Below the pieces are notes generated by a model, which worked only from the letters and a program-made list of their open reading frames with translations, did no database searches and was not told where the DNA came from. Positions 7,234 through 15,237 of a stretch of 18,784 nt of DNA are shown here, in pieces (the stretch's first letter is position 1; every line of letters begins with the position of its first letter). The translations under genes were made by a program, and so were the position numbers. Origin of the DNA: DATGEP01 sp035310125 (GTDB lineage: Bacteria; Chloroflexota; Ktedonobacteria; Ktedonobacterales; JADMIN01). Where the stretch lies: the NCBI GenBank assembly GCA_035310125.1, contig DATGEP010000238.1:1-18784 (forward strand), written 5' to 3'.

Positions 7234-7434
7234 TCAATTTTCGCCATTTAACTGCAATTTTGACTGCAGTTGGCGCTGAAGCAGTGCCTCCATCGCATCC
7301 GCGGCGGCGCGCTGCATCGTCGGCAGGACATGCATGTACAGGTTCATAGTGATGGTGACGGAGGCATGCCCCAGCAACTCGCTCACCACCTTCACTGGCA
7401 CCCCTTGCAGCAGGAGCAACGTTGCCGCCGTGTG
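7234..7434 (-). pseudogene. Tyrosine recombinase (phage-type integrase), C-terminal fragment
   Basis: The last ~66 residues of a tyrosine integrase: HTAATLLLLQG, the box II element LLGHAS, and the catalytic tyrosine in NLYMHVLP. The N-terminal and central domains, including the first catalytic Arg, are missing. At about 7434 the frame runs directly into an unrelated transposase fragment, with CAC shared at the junction. The gene ends near and points toward the tRNA-Arg 3' end, the usual geometry of an integrase next to its tRNA attachment site. It is a dead remnant. Confidence 0.85.
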
Positions 7435-7574
7435 CTCAAGTGGGCTGGCGTTTCGAGGGTTGGCGCACTCAGCACGGCGTCGAGCGCCTCAAACAGGGCA
7501 TCGCGGCGACACCCAAACAACGTGTACACTTCATGGCGGAAGGCTCGGAGCGCTTCCCATTCTGGGGTGTTCAT
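7433..7574 (-). pseudogene. DDE transposase N-terminal fragment (IS701-like)
   Basis: About 47 residues starting MNTPEWEALRAFRHEVYTLF and running to LETPAHLS resemble the N-terminus of IS701/IS4-type transposases that open with a short helical domain before the DDE fold. After HLS the reading frame breaks off into the integrase fragment in another frame. No catalytic residues remain. The family assignment is from memory of the N-terminal pattern and is moderate. Confidence 0.5.
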
Positions 7575-7640
7575 GTCCAGCAGGATGCGCTCTCGGGTCT
7601 CCTTTTGTCTACTTCACCTGCACCGAACCCTTGCTGTTGA

Positions 7641-7688
7641 TTAAAAGGCAAGCTAAGCGATCACATTTACACCCAGGTATAGCTTGCC
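7641..7688 (-). terminator. Rho-independent terminator of the FAD monooxygenase gene
   Basis: On the minus strand GGCAAGCTA (7688-7680) and TAGCTTGCC (7655-7647) form a perfect 9-bp stem with a 24-nt loop, followed by TTTTAA. The first arm lies inside the last codons of the monooxygenase, so stem and stop codon overlap. Confidence 0.75.
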
Positions 7689-8827
7689 ACAGGTTTAAAT
7701 TGTTTCAGCAGCAGGTGTGGTGGAGTGAGCGCCAAAAGAGAATCACGCAGCCAACAGGCCAGAGGATGCTCCCATTGCGCGACCAAGCCCATCCGGTGCG
7801 ACTTCACGACGACCATGTTGGCGCGAGCCATGCGCTTCTGTTGATATACATCTAATGCATTCTCTTGAGCCTGCGCGTGGCGCAGGCTCCGGGCTAGGAT
7901 CAGCGCATCTTCGAGTGCCTGACAGGCTCCCTGACCCATGTTCGGCGTCATCGCGTGCGCCGCGTCCCCCAGCAGGGTGACGCGCCCCTTGCTCCAGAAG
8001 GTCAGCGGCTGGAGATCAGAGATCTCGTTGCGCAGAATCGCCGAGGCTTCTGTCGCATTGAGAAGCGTGCTGACCAGAGGATGCCAGCCCTTGAACCGAT
8101 CCAGCAATTCTTTTTGACGCCCCTCCGGCCTCTCTGGCGCGTTTTCCGGGATATTACAGCTCGCGTACCAGTAGACGTGCTCCTCTGTCAGAGGAACAAT
8201 GCCGAAGCGCTTGCCACGCCCCCACAATTCGCCTATCAATGGTGGCGTTACGCCCGTGGCGATACCTCGCCAGGCAGTATACCCAGCGTAGCGCGGCTGG
8301 CTCTGGGGAAAGAGCCGTTGACGGACCTGCGAACGGATGCCATCGGCTCCGATCAGCAGGCTGCCACGCACCCGCTCACCTCGCACGAAACAGGCTGTCA
8401 CTCCTGTAGTGTCTTGCTCAAAATCGATAAGCTGCCTGTCCAGGACAAGTGTGCCCGGCGCGAGCCGCTCCCGCAACGCTGCCTGGAGTTCCGCGCGGTG
8501 GATTGCGATGGTTGGTCCCCCACACTGTTCCTCCATTGCTTGCGGCGGGAGTTGGACCAGTGGTTTTCCTCTCATGGTATAGAAACCAGCCTGCGCGGAT
8601 GTAGGCTGCTGGGCCAGTTGTTGGACCAGATCGGCCAGACCGATTTCCTGGAGCACCCGGACCGCATTCGGCCACAGTGTGAGCCCCGCTCCGACTTCTC
8701 TGATCTGGTTTGCCTGTTCAAAGACTCGTACCCCAAAGCCGGCTTGCTGGAGGGCCTGAGCTGTTGCCAGTCCCCCAATGCCCGCTCCGATAATCAGGAG
8801 AGGGAGATCTTGCTCCTGAATTGTCAT
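7667..8827 (-). CDS. FAD-dependent monooxygenase (group A, salicylate hydroxylase/zeaxanthin epoxidase-like)
   Basis: A 386-residue single-component flavin monooxygenase using FAD and NAD(P)H to insert oxygen into a small aromatic or polyketide-like substrate. The GxGxxG motif is IIGAGIGGLATA near the N-terminus (residues 12-23), the DG motif is in LLIGADGIRSQVR, and the GD motif is LLGDAAHAMTPNMGQGA near residue 290. Length and motif order are normal. GGAGGAG lies 4 nt before the ATG on the minus strand. The ATG overlaps, as ATGA, the stop of a truncated upstream reading frame, showing that it was the distal gene of a coupled operon. A terminator follows at once. The substrate is not deducible. 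Confidence 0.93.
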   Translation of the reverse strand: MTIQEQDLPLLIIGAGIGGLATAQALQQAGFGVRVFEQANQIREVGAGLTLWPNAVRVLQEIGLADLVQQLAQQPTSAQAGFYTMRGKPLVQLPPQAMEEQCGGPTIAIHRAELQAALRERLAPGTLVLDRQLIDFEQDTTGVTACFVRGERVRGSLLIGADGIRSQVRQRLFPQSQPRYAGYTAWRGIATGVTPPLIGELWGRGKRFGIVPLTEEHVYWYASCNIPENAPERPEGRQKELLDRFKGWHPLVSTLLNATEASAILRNEISDLQPLTFWSKGRVTLLGDAAHAMTPNMGQGACQALEDALILARSLRHAQAQENALDVYQQKRMARANMVVVKSHRMGLVAQWEHPLACWLRDSLLALTPPHLLLKQFKPVASYTWV

Positions 8828-8962
8828 CGTTCTCCTCCTGGTTCTGTCGACTGCATGCTCTGGATTTGCAAGGCAAACGCCCGATGGAGTGCCTGCCCCT
8901 GAGCCTCTTCAAACGAAAGAAAACTGCTCAACCAGCAGAGGGCGAAAAATTGCTGCTCGCCT
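8824..8962 (-). pseudogene. C-terminal fragment of an unidentified protein, coupled to the FAD monooxygenase
   Basis: An open frame on the minus strand without a start reads ...SGEQQFFALCWLSSFLSF... and ends in ...STEPGGER, with its TGA overlapping the monooxygenase ATG by four bases (ATGA). Its helical, Gln-rich character recalls the C-terminus of a TetR-type regulator, but that is a guess. The frame begins exactly where the truncated MBL gene ends, so a deletion probably joined the two and removed the start of this gene. Confidence 0.55.
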
Positions 8963-8965
8963 GAT

Positions 8966-9543
8966 TTAAGATGCACCGAGATGCAGTAGAGCTACTCCGA
9001 TCTGGTACCGTCGGGCCATCTCTTCTACACCTTCGAATAAAACGGTGTCACCCGAAATGTAGAGAGTACCGCGACGCTGCCCTTCCCATTCGAGAATCCA
9101 TCCATTTACATCGCCAATAGCTTCTTTGATCTCTTCCGGACCGTGGCGTGCAGGGGTTGCCGTCACACGGACTTGCATTCCATCCTTTCCTACCAGCGGC
9201 ACTGTGTCCCAGCAAGAGACTCCGCGGGCGTTGCCACCCAGGCGTTGGGCAGAGGAAGGAGGAGTGAGCACCTGCCCCACCTGAGAAAGGTGGCGCGACC
9301 TGCTGGATCAAGATCATCATTATGTTGCTCGTGGCTCAACAGGACTGTATCCATCGATCCAATAGCGGAAGGGAGCAGCGCAGGAGATGTATACTTGGTC
9401 GCTACTTCCTGACCAAAACGATAGTGATATCCTGCTAGCTCAAAGGTTGGATCGGTCAGAAAGCGCAGTTGGCCGATCTTGATGAGGACCGTAGGACCGC
9501 CAATATGGGTAAGCGTAATCTGATCAACTGAGGTTTGATTCAT
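8966..9543 (-). pseudogene. MBL-fold metal-dependent hydrolase, frameshifted and C-terminally truncated
   Basis: The N-terminal frame (9543 to about 9282) reads LTHIGGPTVLIKIGQLRFLTDPTF then LLSHEQHNDDLDPAGR, the HxxHxD metal site of UlaG-like MBL hydrolases. From about 9281 the homology continues in another frame (GQVLTPPSSAQRLGG...ATPARHGPE...YISGDT) and stops at ALLHLGAS, where family members have another 60-70 residues including the last metal ligands. One frameshift near 9279-9283 and a 3' deletion make it non-functional. A modest ribosome site (AAGAGAG) precedes ATG 9543. The ancestral enzyme would have been a cytoplasmic Zn- or Mn-dependent hydrolase of about 260 residues. Confidence 0.85.
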
Positions 9544-9596
9544 GTTGACACTCTCTTTTCATTTCAAATGGTTTGGTTTCATTTTCCACTATCCTT

Positions 9597-9827
9597 CTGT
9601 TTCTGTTGAGCTATTTACCCGATTTCTCGCCGATTGAGGAGACTTTCTCCAAACTGAAGACCTTTTTGCGGCGAGCAGGCGCTCGCATTCATGAGGACTT
9701 GCAAGAAGCCATTGCTGCTGCCTTGGGCCTCATCACGGCACAGGACGCTCTTGGATGGCTTACTCATCGTGGCTATCCGCTTCCTGCTCTTGATGAAAGG
9801 GATCAAGAGTTATGTACACTGCTCTAG
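9597..9827 (+). pseudogene. IS630-family transposase, C-terminal fragment
   Basis: The translated segment YLPDFSPIEETFSKLKTFLRR, continuing to QEAIAAALGLITAQDALGW, is the C-terminal DDE segment of IS630/Tc1-type transposases, normally PPYSPD(F/L)SPIEE with the catalytic Glu. Everything upstream of the last ~75 residues is missing and the bases before 9597 do not match. Its 3' 68 bp overlap the end of the class II aldolase on the other strand. It lies between two minus-strand genes and probably split a former operon. Confidence 0.85.
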
Positions 9828-10491
9828 AGCCGTAGTGTTGCATGTGGCGGCGTTCTTGCTCGAGGGCACCGGGCGGGAAGGGCTGAGCACCGCCGATGGT
9901 ACGTGCATCCAGGGTTAATTGGGCAGCTTCCTCCATAATAATGATGAGTTGTGCCGTTGCCAGCGGGTCAGAACTGAAGGCGAGCAGGCCGTGATTGGCA
10001 AGCAGCACGGCTGGCACGGTGGGATGATTCTTCAGCTGCTCGACGATGGAGCTCACCGCCTCGCGAGAGCCACGCGGGGCCCAATCGGCCACGGGGATGT
10101 CATCGGTCATGCCAAAACGCAGGAAGGCCTCGTAGCGGCATGGGAGAGGCTGATGAGCCAGGGCGAAGCTTGTCACGCGGGGAGAGTGCGTGTGAATAAC
10201 CGCGTTCACGTCCTGCCGCTCACGATAGACGCAGGCATGCATGCCGACGATCTCGCGCGTGGTTGGATCGAGAGAGCCCTCCACGACCTCGCCATCGAAG
10301 GTGATCACCACCAGTTGTTCGGGAGTGAGATGGGTCAGATAGCTGACCGAGGTGAGCAGCATGAGCCCGGGCTCTGGCAGACGCGCGGACATATTGCCGT
10401 GGCCGCTAGGGGACATTACGCCAGCGTGGCCGAGGCGCTGAGCCGCCTGGACCAGCGCTTCTCGCTGCTGTGTATAGCTTAACGTTGCCAT
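9760..10491 (-). CDS. Class II aldolase/adducin family protein, altered C-terminus
   Basis: A 243-residue protein of the AraD/FucA-like class II aldolase family, zinc enzymes that cleave or epimerise sugar phosphates or decarboxylate related acids. SGHGNMSAR (29-37) forms the phosphate/substrate loop, H100 and H102 in HTHSP and H167 in LANHGL are the zinc ligands, and E80 is a candidate catalytic acid. ATG 10491 is chosen because GGAGG sits 8 nt upstream; the GTG at 10506 is too close to that site. The last ~22 residues are encoded by the antisense strand of the IS630 fragment (9760-9827), so the native end was lost and a random tail is read. The tail lies after the fold's core, so the enzyme may still work. 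Confidence 0.88.
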   Translation of the reverse strand: MATLSYTQQREALVQAAQRLGHAGVMSPSGHGNMSARLPEPGLMLLTSVSYLTHLTPEQLVVITFDGEVVEGSLDPTTREIVGMHACVYRERQDVNAVIHTHSPRVTSFALAHQPLPCRYEAFLRFGMTDDIPVADWAPRGSREAVSSIVEQLKNHPTVPAVLLANHGLLAFSSDPLATAQLIIIMEEAAQLTLDARTIGGAQPFPPGALEQERRHMQHYGSRAVYITLDPFHQEQEADSHDE

Positions 10492-10634
10492 AGTGTTTTC
10501 CTCCACAATTCTAACTCGTTGCGTATCCCGTGGGCAGATCCTCCAAATGAGCAGGTTTGGCCCTTAAACACAGGGCGTCACTCTTGTTTTACTCTGGCCT
10601 CTCCATCCTTCTACAACGGCAACAACAAGCGACA

Positions 10635-11579
10635 TTACTGAGCGCTTTCGTCCACCACACGGAGGACTATTTTCCCTTGCGTGTGCCCTCTGGCTCCTTG
10701 CTCATACGCCTGACGAGCCTGAGACAGAGGAAACACGGTATCGATGACAGGCCGAAGGTGCCCTGCATCAATCAAGGTGCCAATTTGGCTCAGTTGCTCA
10801 CGGTTGGGTTCAACAATAAACCAGACTGAGCGTATATCCTGTCCCTTGTCTTGCGGAGCTTTAGGCGGGCGCGCTACGGAGAGAAGCACTCCTCCTGGTT
10901 TCACCACCTGCCAGGATCGCTCCAAGGTGTCAGAGCCAACCAGATCGAAGACGAGATCGACATCATGGACCACCTCCTCAAAGCGCGTGGTAGTATAGTC
11001 GATGATCTCATTGGCACCCAATTCTTGGAGGAGATCGCGATGGCGAGCAGAGGCGGTTGCGATGACATGCGCACCGATCCAGTGGGCGAGTTGGACGGCA
11101 AAGACCCCGACGCCTCCTGCTGCACCATGAATCAAGACGGTCTGTCCTTTCGAGAGGTTCGCGTGCTCAAACAAGGCCTGCCAGGCTGTCAGGGCAGTCA
11201 ATGGAACGGCTGCCGCTTGCACATGGTCGAGAGAGCGTGGCCTGGGGACAAGCTCGCCAGGGAGGGCAATGATCCATTCGGCCTCGGCGCCATCTCGATC
11301 AAAAGCCGTGAGGGCATAGACCTCTAACCCTGGGGTAATATCGGGAACGCCAGGGCCTACCGCCTCCACCACCCCTGAAAGATCGTGCCCTGGAATCGGG
11401 AAAGCACGCGGGCTTCCCGTTCTCGTCTGATAGGTCACAGGCCAGGTCAGTTCTGGGGCAATGACGCCCGTTGCATAGACGCGCACCAATACTTCCCCTG
11501 GTCCTGGCTGTGGTTGTGGGACATCTTCATAGATCAAATGATCTGGACCCCCACGCCCATGAATACGGATTGCTTTCAT
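10635..11579 (-). CDS. NADP-dependent MDR oxidoreductase (quinone reductase-like)
   Basis: A 314-residue medium-chain dehydrogenase/reductase of the quinone oxidoreductase/zinc-free alcohol dehydrogenase type. The N-terminal GroES-like domain begins MKAIRIHGRGGPDHLIYEDV. The Rossmann domain carries LIHGAAGGVGVFAVQLA, and the end TQGKIVLRV is typical of the family. The cysteines of the structural zinc loop are absent, as in the quinone reductase branch. It probably reduces enones or quinones with NADPH. The start at ATG 11579 fits homologs; the in-frame start at 11639 would overlap the DUF1330 gene. The gene follows DUF1330 by 56 bp in the same direction. Confidence 0.92.
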   Translation of the reverse strand: MKAIRIHGRGGPDHLIYEDVPQPQPGPGEVLVRVYATGVIAPELTWPVTYQTRTGSPRAFPIPGHDLSGVVEAVGPGVPDITPGLEVYALTAFDRDGAEAEWIIALPGELVPRPRSLDHVQAAAVPLTALTAWQALFEHANLSKGQTVLIHGAAGGVGVFAVQLAHWIGAHVIATASARHRDLLQELGANEIIDYTTTRFEEVVHDVDLVFDLVGSDTLERSWQVVKPGGVLLSVARPPKAPQDKGQDIRSVWFIVEPNREQLSQIGTLIDAGHLRPVIDTVFPLSQARQAYEQGARGHTQGKIVLRVVDESAQ

Positions 11580-11635
11580 ACCCTTGTCTTGTTCCTTTCG
11601 TTCGCAAGCGGTGTGCTGATGAATCAAAAGAGCAC

Positions 11636-11944
11636 TCACGCTTTCTCCATACGGTTGGGATTCCCTGAGACCACGATAATGTGTGTATGCGCCGTCTTGT
11701 GGCGGATCGCTTTGATCGTTGCGTACTCCTCTGAAGCGTACCAGCGTTTGGCCTGATCGACGTTTCCAAATTCAAGGATCACCAGGCGGTGGGGAGACCA
11801 ATCTCCTTCGAGGGTCTCGGCAGTGGCACCTTGCACCAGATAGGTTCCTCCATAGGCCGCAATCGTTGTACCGACCCGCTTTGCATATTCTCGGAATCCC
11901 TCGGCATCGATGATTTCAAAATCGACGAGCACATATGCTGCCAT
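11636..11944 (-). CDS. DUF1330 family protein
   Basis: A 102-residue protein of the dimeric alpha/beta-barrel DUF1330 family: YVLVDFEIIDAEGFREYAKR, GGTYLVQGA, HRLVILEF and AKRWYASEEY are the conserved blocks. The function is unknown; structural relatives handle small reactive metabolites. AAAGGAG lies 7 nt before ATG. It is 22 bp downstream of the SDR-cupin gene and 56 bp upstream of the MDR reductase, in the middle of an apparent operon. Confidence 0.93.
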   Translation of the reverse strand: MAAYVLVDFEIIDAEGFREYAKRVGTTIAAYGGTYLVQGATAETLEGDWSPHRLVILEFGNVDQAKRWYASEEYATIKAIRHKTAHTHIIVVSGNPNRMEKA

Positions 11945-11966
11945 GTTTCGAACTCCTTTCTTGCTA

Positions 11967-13146
11967 TCAGCAACAGACGCCCTGACTGCTGTCTATAGGA
12001 TTATTGGTGCCGACCTGGAGTTGTACCGGTGTCAAGATAGGCTGACCTGGCTCGCCGAGCAGAGCGGCGACAAAGACGGCCCGCTGGAAAGGGCTGGGGT
12101 TGCTTGCGAGCAGGTGAAGGCAGCCATACGGCTCGTAGAACACCTCGCCCTGCTTGTAGATCCTGGGTACATGTCCGCGCATTTCAAAGAGGACCTCGCC
12201 CTCTACGACGTAGCCGAAAACCGGACCAGGATGGTGATGTGGTGGCGCTCCCTGCGCGCCAGGCTCAAGCGTTACTGTCAGGACACTCACCTGGACGGGA
12301 TCATGGACTTGCACCGTCTCCTCAGACAACACCAGCGTTTGCGCCTTTGGCGCCGGATAGCCACCCCGTTCGTGATACCAGGAGCGCACAAACTCGTCCC
12401 AGGTCTGCTTGCCCCTGGCCGCTGTTGGACGCAGTGGTTCATCGGAGCGAAAGGCGGCAAACAGAGAGTTGGGCGGTTCTACAGCTCGCAGACGTGCTTC
12501 CCGATTTCTCTCTCGCAGGTAGCTCTGGACCATCTCTTCGAGGGTGAGCACCTGCGGGCCTCCCATCTCCTCGATCTGGTGCGTCGCACCCTGCTCGGCC
12601 AGCGTTACCAGGCGTTCAGCGACCTCATCGGCGGCAATGGTCTGCAAGCGTGTATCTGGCGGAACGGGAATGACATTCAGTGCATCGGTGCCAGGCGACT
12701 GAATGAGGCATAAACCAAAGCTATGAAACTGCGTGGCACGCACCACAGACCAGGGAAGCCCTGCTTGCGCAATCAGATTCTCTGCTTCACGCTTGGCCCG
12801 ATAATAGAGAGCAGGCGAGCGGTCTGTACCGACGATGGAGACATAGATGAAATGGGGAGAGCCGCTCTCGCGAGCAGCCTGAACGAGCATGCGTGTTCCT
12901 CCAATGTCCGTTGCCTGTGGCACTTTTGGCGAACTGGCGCAGTGAATGATAGTATCCACCTCCTTAACGGCCTCGCAGAGCCCCGATCCTGATGTCAGAT
13001 CGCCTGACATCACTTCGGTGCCGAGAGGAAGATCGGGGGGATGTTTGACGGCTCAAAACACGAGGAGTGTGGTGCCGAGCGAGCAATGGTGCAACGACCG
13101 CATGGCCCAGGTCGCCTGTTCCCCCTGTCACTAAAATGTTTGCCAT
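11967..13146 (-). pseudogene. NmrA-like SDR fused to a cupin domain, interrupted by one frameshift
   Basis: The N-terminus MANILVTGGTGDLGHAVVAPLL (start 13146) is the NAD(P)-binding segment of an atypical SDR/NmrA protein. The frame shifts at a run of six G (13035-13040; C on the coding strand), and deleting one base restores PDLPLGTEVMSGDLT and the rest. The SDR part continues through IIHCASSP, YYRAKREAENLI and the TWDEF segment. Without a linker it passes into a cupin (PPHHHPGPVFGYVVEGEV...YEPYGCLHLLASN) of about 125 residues. Intact length would be about 392 residues. The role may be a redox sensor or an oxidoreductase with a ligand-binding lid; neither is shown. AAAGGA is about 13 nt upstream. 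It is the first gene of the minus-strand run, divergent from the MocR regulator. A sequencing error in the G run is possible. Confidence 0.8.
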
Positions 13147-13321
13147 AGCTGTATCATGGTCCTTTCTTTTTCTGCCTGACAGTCCCTCTTCACAAGGCGA
13201 CGTGCGGGAAGCTTTCGCGCCATCCTGAGAACGCGGGCTGCCAGTTCGGTCGGAACCTGCTTTCTCGGTGGAGATTACCTTCCCTGACGAAACTCTATCA
13301 GAAGATTGGCCTGTTCAAAAT

Positions 13322-13354
13322 AGCCATTATGAAATATATTGAGGCAGCCATTAT
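13322..13354. promoter_or_regulatory. Two identical 9-bp direct repeats, candidate MocR operator
   Basis: AGCCATTAT occurs at 13322-13330 and 13346-13354, 24 bp apart, which places both copies on nearly the same DNA face. They lie directly upstream of the MocR ribosome site and in the region shared with the divergent minus-strand operon. MocR/PdxR regulators are known to bind paired direct repeats, so autoregulation is likely. A weak -10 (TATATT, 13335-13340) lies between the copies. Confidence 0.65.
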
Positions 13355-13374
13355 TTGTCCTGAGGAGACCGCGT

Positions 13375-14901
13375 ATGCCAAAGGCAACACCACATATCCC
13401 TTTGCCCAGCATCCAATTGGATGCGAGCGCCAACCTGCCCCTGCGCCGCCAACTCTATGAGCAGCTTGGCCGAGCCATTCGCACCGGGTACCTGGCACCT
13501 GGAACACGTCTGCCCTCAACGCGTGCTTTCGCCCGCGAGTTGGGGGTCTCGCGCACCACCGTCGAAGAGGCGTACCAGGATCTCGTTGCCCAGGGGTATA
13601 TTGAGGGACAGGTGGGAGCGGGCACCTACGTCACAAAGCACCTTTCTGAGAAGCTCTTCCACCAAACGACCATACCTGCAGCAGTGATGAAGCCTTCTGA
13701 GCCAGTAAATCGGTACGCAAGCGTATCGCAGCGTGGCCCCGCGCGCTCGTTGCCGCCCGGCTTTGGCAGAGGCAATGCTCGCATCCCTTTTTGTCTCGGG
13801 CTTCCTGCGCTTGAGAACTTTCCGCAGCAGGAGTGGGCACGGACAGTCGCGCGAGTGGCACGTCAACTTTCCCCCTCACAGCTCGGCTATCAAGATGTGG
13901 CGGGCTATCGTCCGTTGCGGGAGGAGATTGCAACCTATCTCACCATTTCGCGGGGCGTGCGCTGCACAGCGGACCAGGTGATTGTGGTCGCAGGCGCGCA
14001 GGCGGGACTGTTCCTGGCAGCGCGCCTGCTCCTGAACCCAGGAGATGCCGCCGGGATAGAAGATCCCGGCTATCCCTATGCGAAAGCGGCGTTTGAGGAC
14101 GCGGGGGCTATCGTCTTCCCGATCCCCATTGATAAGGAGGGGATAGATGTTATGAGTGGGAGAGAGAAGCACCCAGACGCCCGGCTCATCTATGTGACTC
14201 CCTCACATCAATTCCCTCTAGGCGTGACCATGAGCCTTGCCCGACGCTACGAACTGTTGCATTGGGCCCGAGTTGCTGGAGCCTGGATCATTGAGGACGA
14301 CTACGATAGCGAGTATCGCTACCTTGGTCGTCCTATACCGGCGCTGCAAGGGCTTGAAGGTGCAGAACAGGTGCTCTATCTGGGAACCTTTAGCAAAGTC
14401 CTTTTCCCAGCATTACGTCTAGGATATTTAGTCGTTCCTCCCTCGCTCATCGATACCTTTGTCACTGCCCTGTGCACAGCAAATAGCTTTCTGCCGACGC
14501 TTGAACAGGCAGCGGTAGCAACCTATATGAGGGAAGGAGATTTCGCTCGCCATATCCGCCGCATGCGTTCGCTGTATGCGAAACGGGGGAATCTCTTGCG
14601 GGATTGCGCCGAGCGCTCTCTTGGAGAGATGCTCACCATTGAACGGCCAGCCGACGGATTGCATCTGGTCGGCTGGCTCAGAGAAGGCACCGATGATCGC
14701 GACATGGCGAGCAAGGCAGAAAGGCAACGCGTGATCGTTTCTCCCCTCTCGGCATACCATATGGAACCCACGGGTCGTGGCGGCGTTTTGCTCGGCTATG
14801 CCTCCTGGACCGAACGCGAGATTGAGGAAGGCGTGCAGCACCTTGCACGAGCATGGAACGCCGGGCAGGAAGAGAGAAAGAGAGGCCCACGTCCAACATA
14901 A
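13375..14901 (+). CDS. MocR-type GntR/aminotransferase transcription regulator (PdxR-like)
   Basis: A 508-residue fusion of a GntR winged-helix domain (about residues 10-90: LPLRRQLYEQLGRAI, LPSTRAFARELGVSRTTVEEAY) and a fold-type I aminotransferase domain (about 130-500). The PLP lysine is in GTFSKVLFPALRLGY (K341), and the cofactor Asp lies in IIEDDYDSEYRY. MocR proteins sense PLP or an amino compound through the aminotransferase domain and act on an adjacent gene set. ATG 13375 is chosen because TGAGGAG lies 8 nt upstream; the longer frame from 13339 would run into the second direct repeat. It is divergent from the SDR-cupin operon, which is its likely target. Confidence 0.95.
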   Translation: MPKATPHIPLPSIQLDASANLPLRRQLYEQLGRAIRTGYLAPGTRLPSTRAFARELGVSRTTVEEAYQDLVAQGYIEGQVGAGTYVTKHLSEKLFHQTTIPAAVMKPSEPVNRYASVSQRGPARSLPPGFGRGNARIPFCLGLPALENFPQQEWARTVARVARQLSPSQLGYQDVAGYRPLREEIATYLTISRGVRCTADQVIVVAGAQAGLFLAARLLLNPGDAAGIEDPGYPYAKAAFEDAGAIVFPIPIDKEGIDVMSGREKHPDARLIYVTPSHQFPLGVTMSLARRYELLHWARVAGAWIIEDDYDSEYRYLGRPIPALQGLEGAEQVLYLGTFSKVLFPALRLGYLVVPPSLIDTFVTALCTANSFLPTLEQAAVATYMREGDFARHIRRMRSLYAKRGNLLRDCAERSLGEMLTIERPADGLHLVGWLREGTDDRDMASKAERQRVIVSPLSAYHMEPTGRGGVLLGYASWTEREIEEGVQHLARAWNAGQEERKRGPRPT

Positions 14902-15057
14902 TTCAGCGTTTTCTGGACAGTCAGACGCATATACTGATAGTCCTAGCGTAGCGTGCCTTTTATGGTTGATGAGACAGCTTCTCCGTTAGGATAGGCGTAT
15001 TCGCCCGCCTCTATAGGTCGGTCTCATAGAAATCTGTGGTGGGCAGGAGATGCGCCT

Positions 15058-15237
15058 ATGCCGGCGATTGAACGAACCGCCTATCCTCGCTTTACTCGCG
15101 CACCCTCAGTCAAGGAGCTACGCGAGATCTACACCCCAACGCCGGGGGATATCGCCTTTGTCGCCACAAAAGCACGTGGACCTTCTCAAAAGTTTGCGCT
15201 GATGATCTTGCTCAAGGTGTATCAACGCCTGCATTAG
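15058..15237 (+). pseudogene. Tn3-family transposase N-terminal fragment (DUF4158)
   Basis: The first 59 codons read MPAIERTAYPRF, TPTPGDIAFV and ARGPSQKFALMILLKVYQRL, the conserved opening of Tn3-type TnpA proteins (DUF4158 region), and then end at TAG 15235 where full-length proteins continue for more than 900 residues. The preceding 150 bp hold GGTCGGTCTCATAGAAATC, which might be part of the transposon end, but no partner end is visible. It is a remnant. Confidence 0.85.

Noticed and set aside
10492..10634. TAGAAT -10 in the gap before the aldolase
   Set aside because: It lies too close to the ribosome site for a normal leader and the -35 is poor; read-through from upstream genes is as likely.
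14902..15057. Terminator after the MocR gene
   Set aside because: Only a weak GGCG/CGCC stem without a T tract is present.
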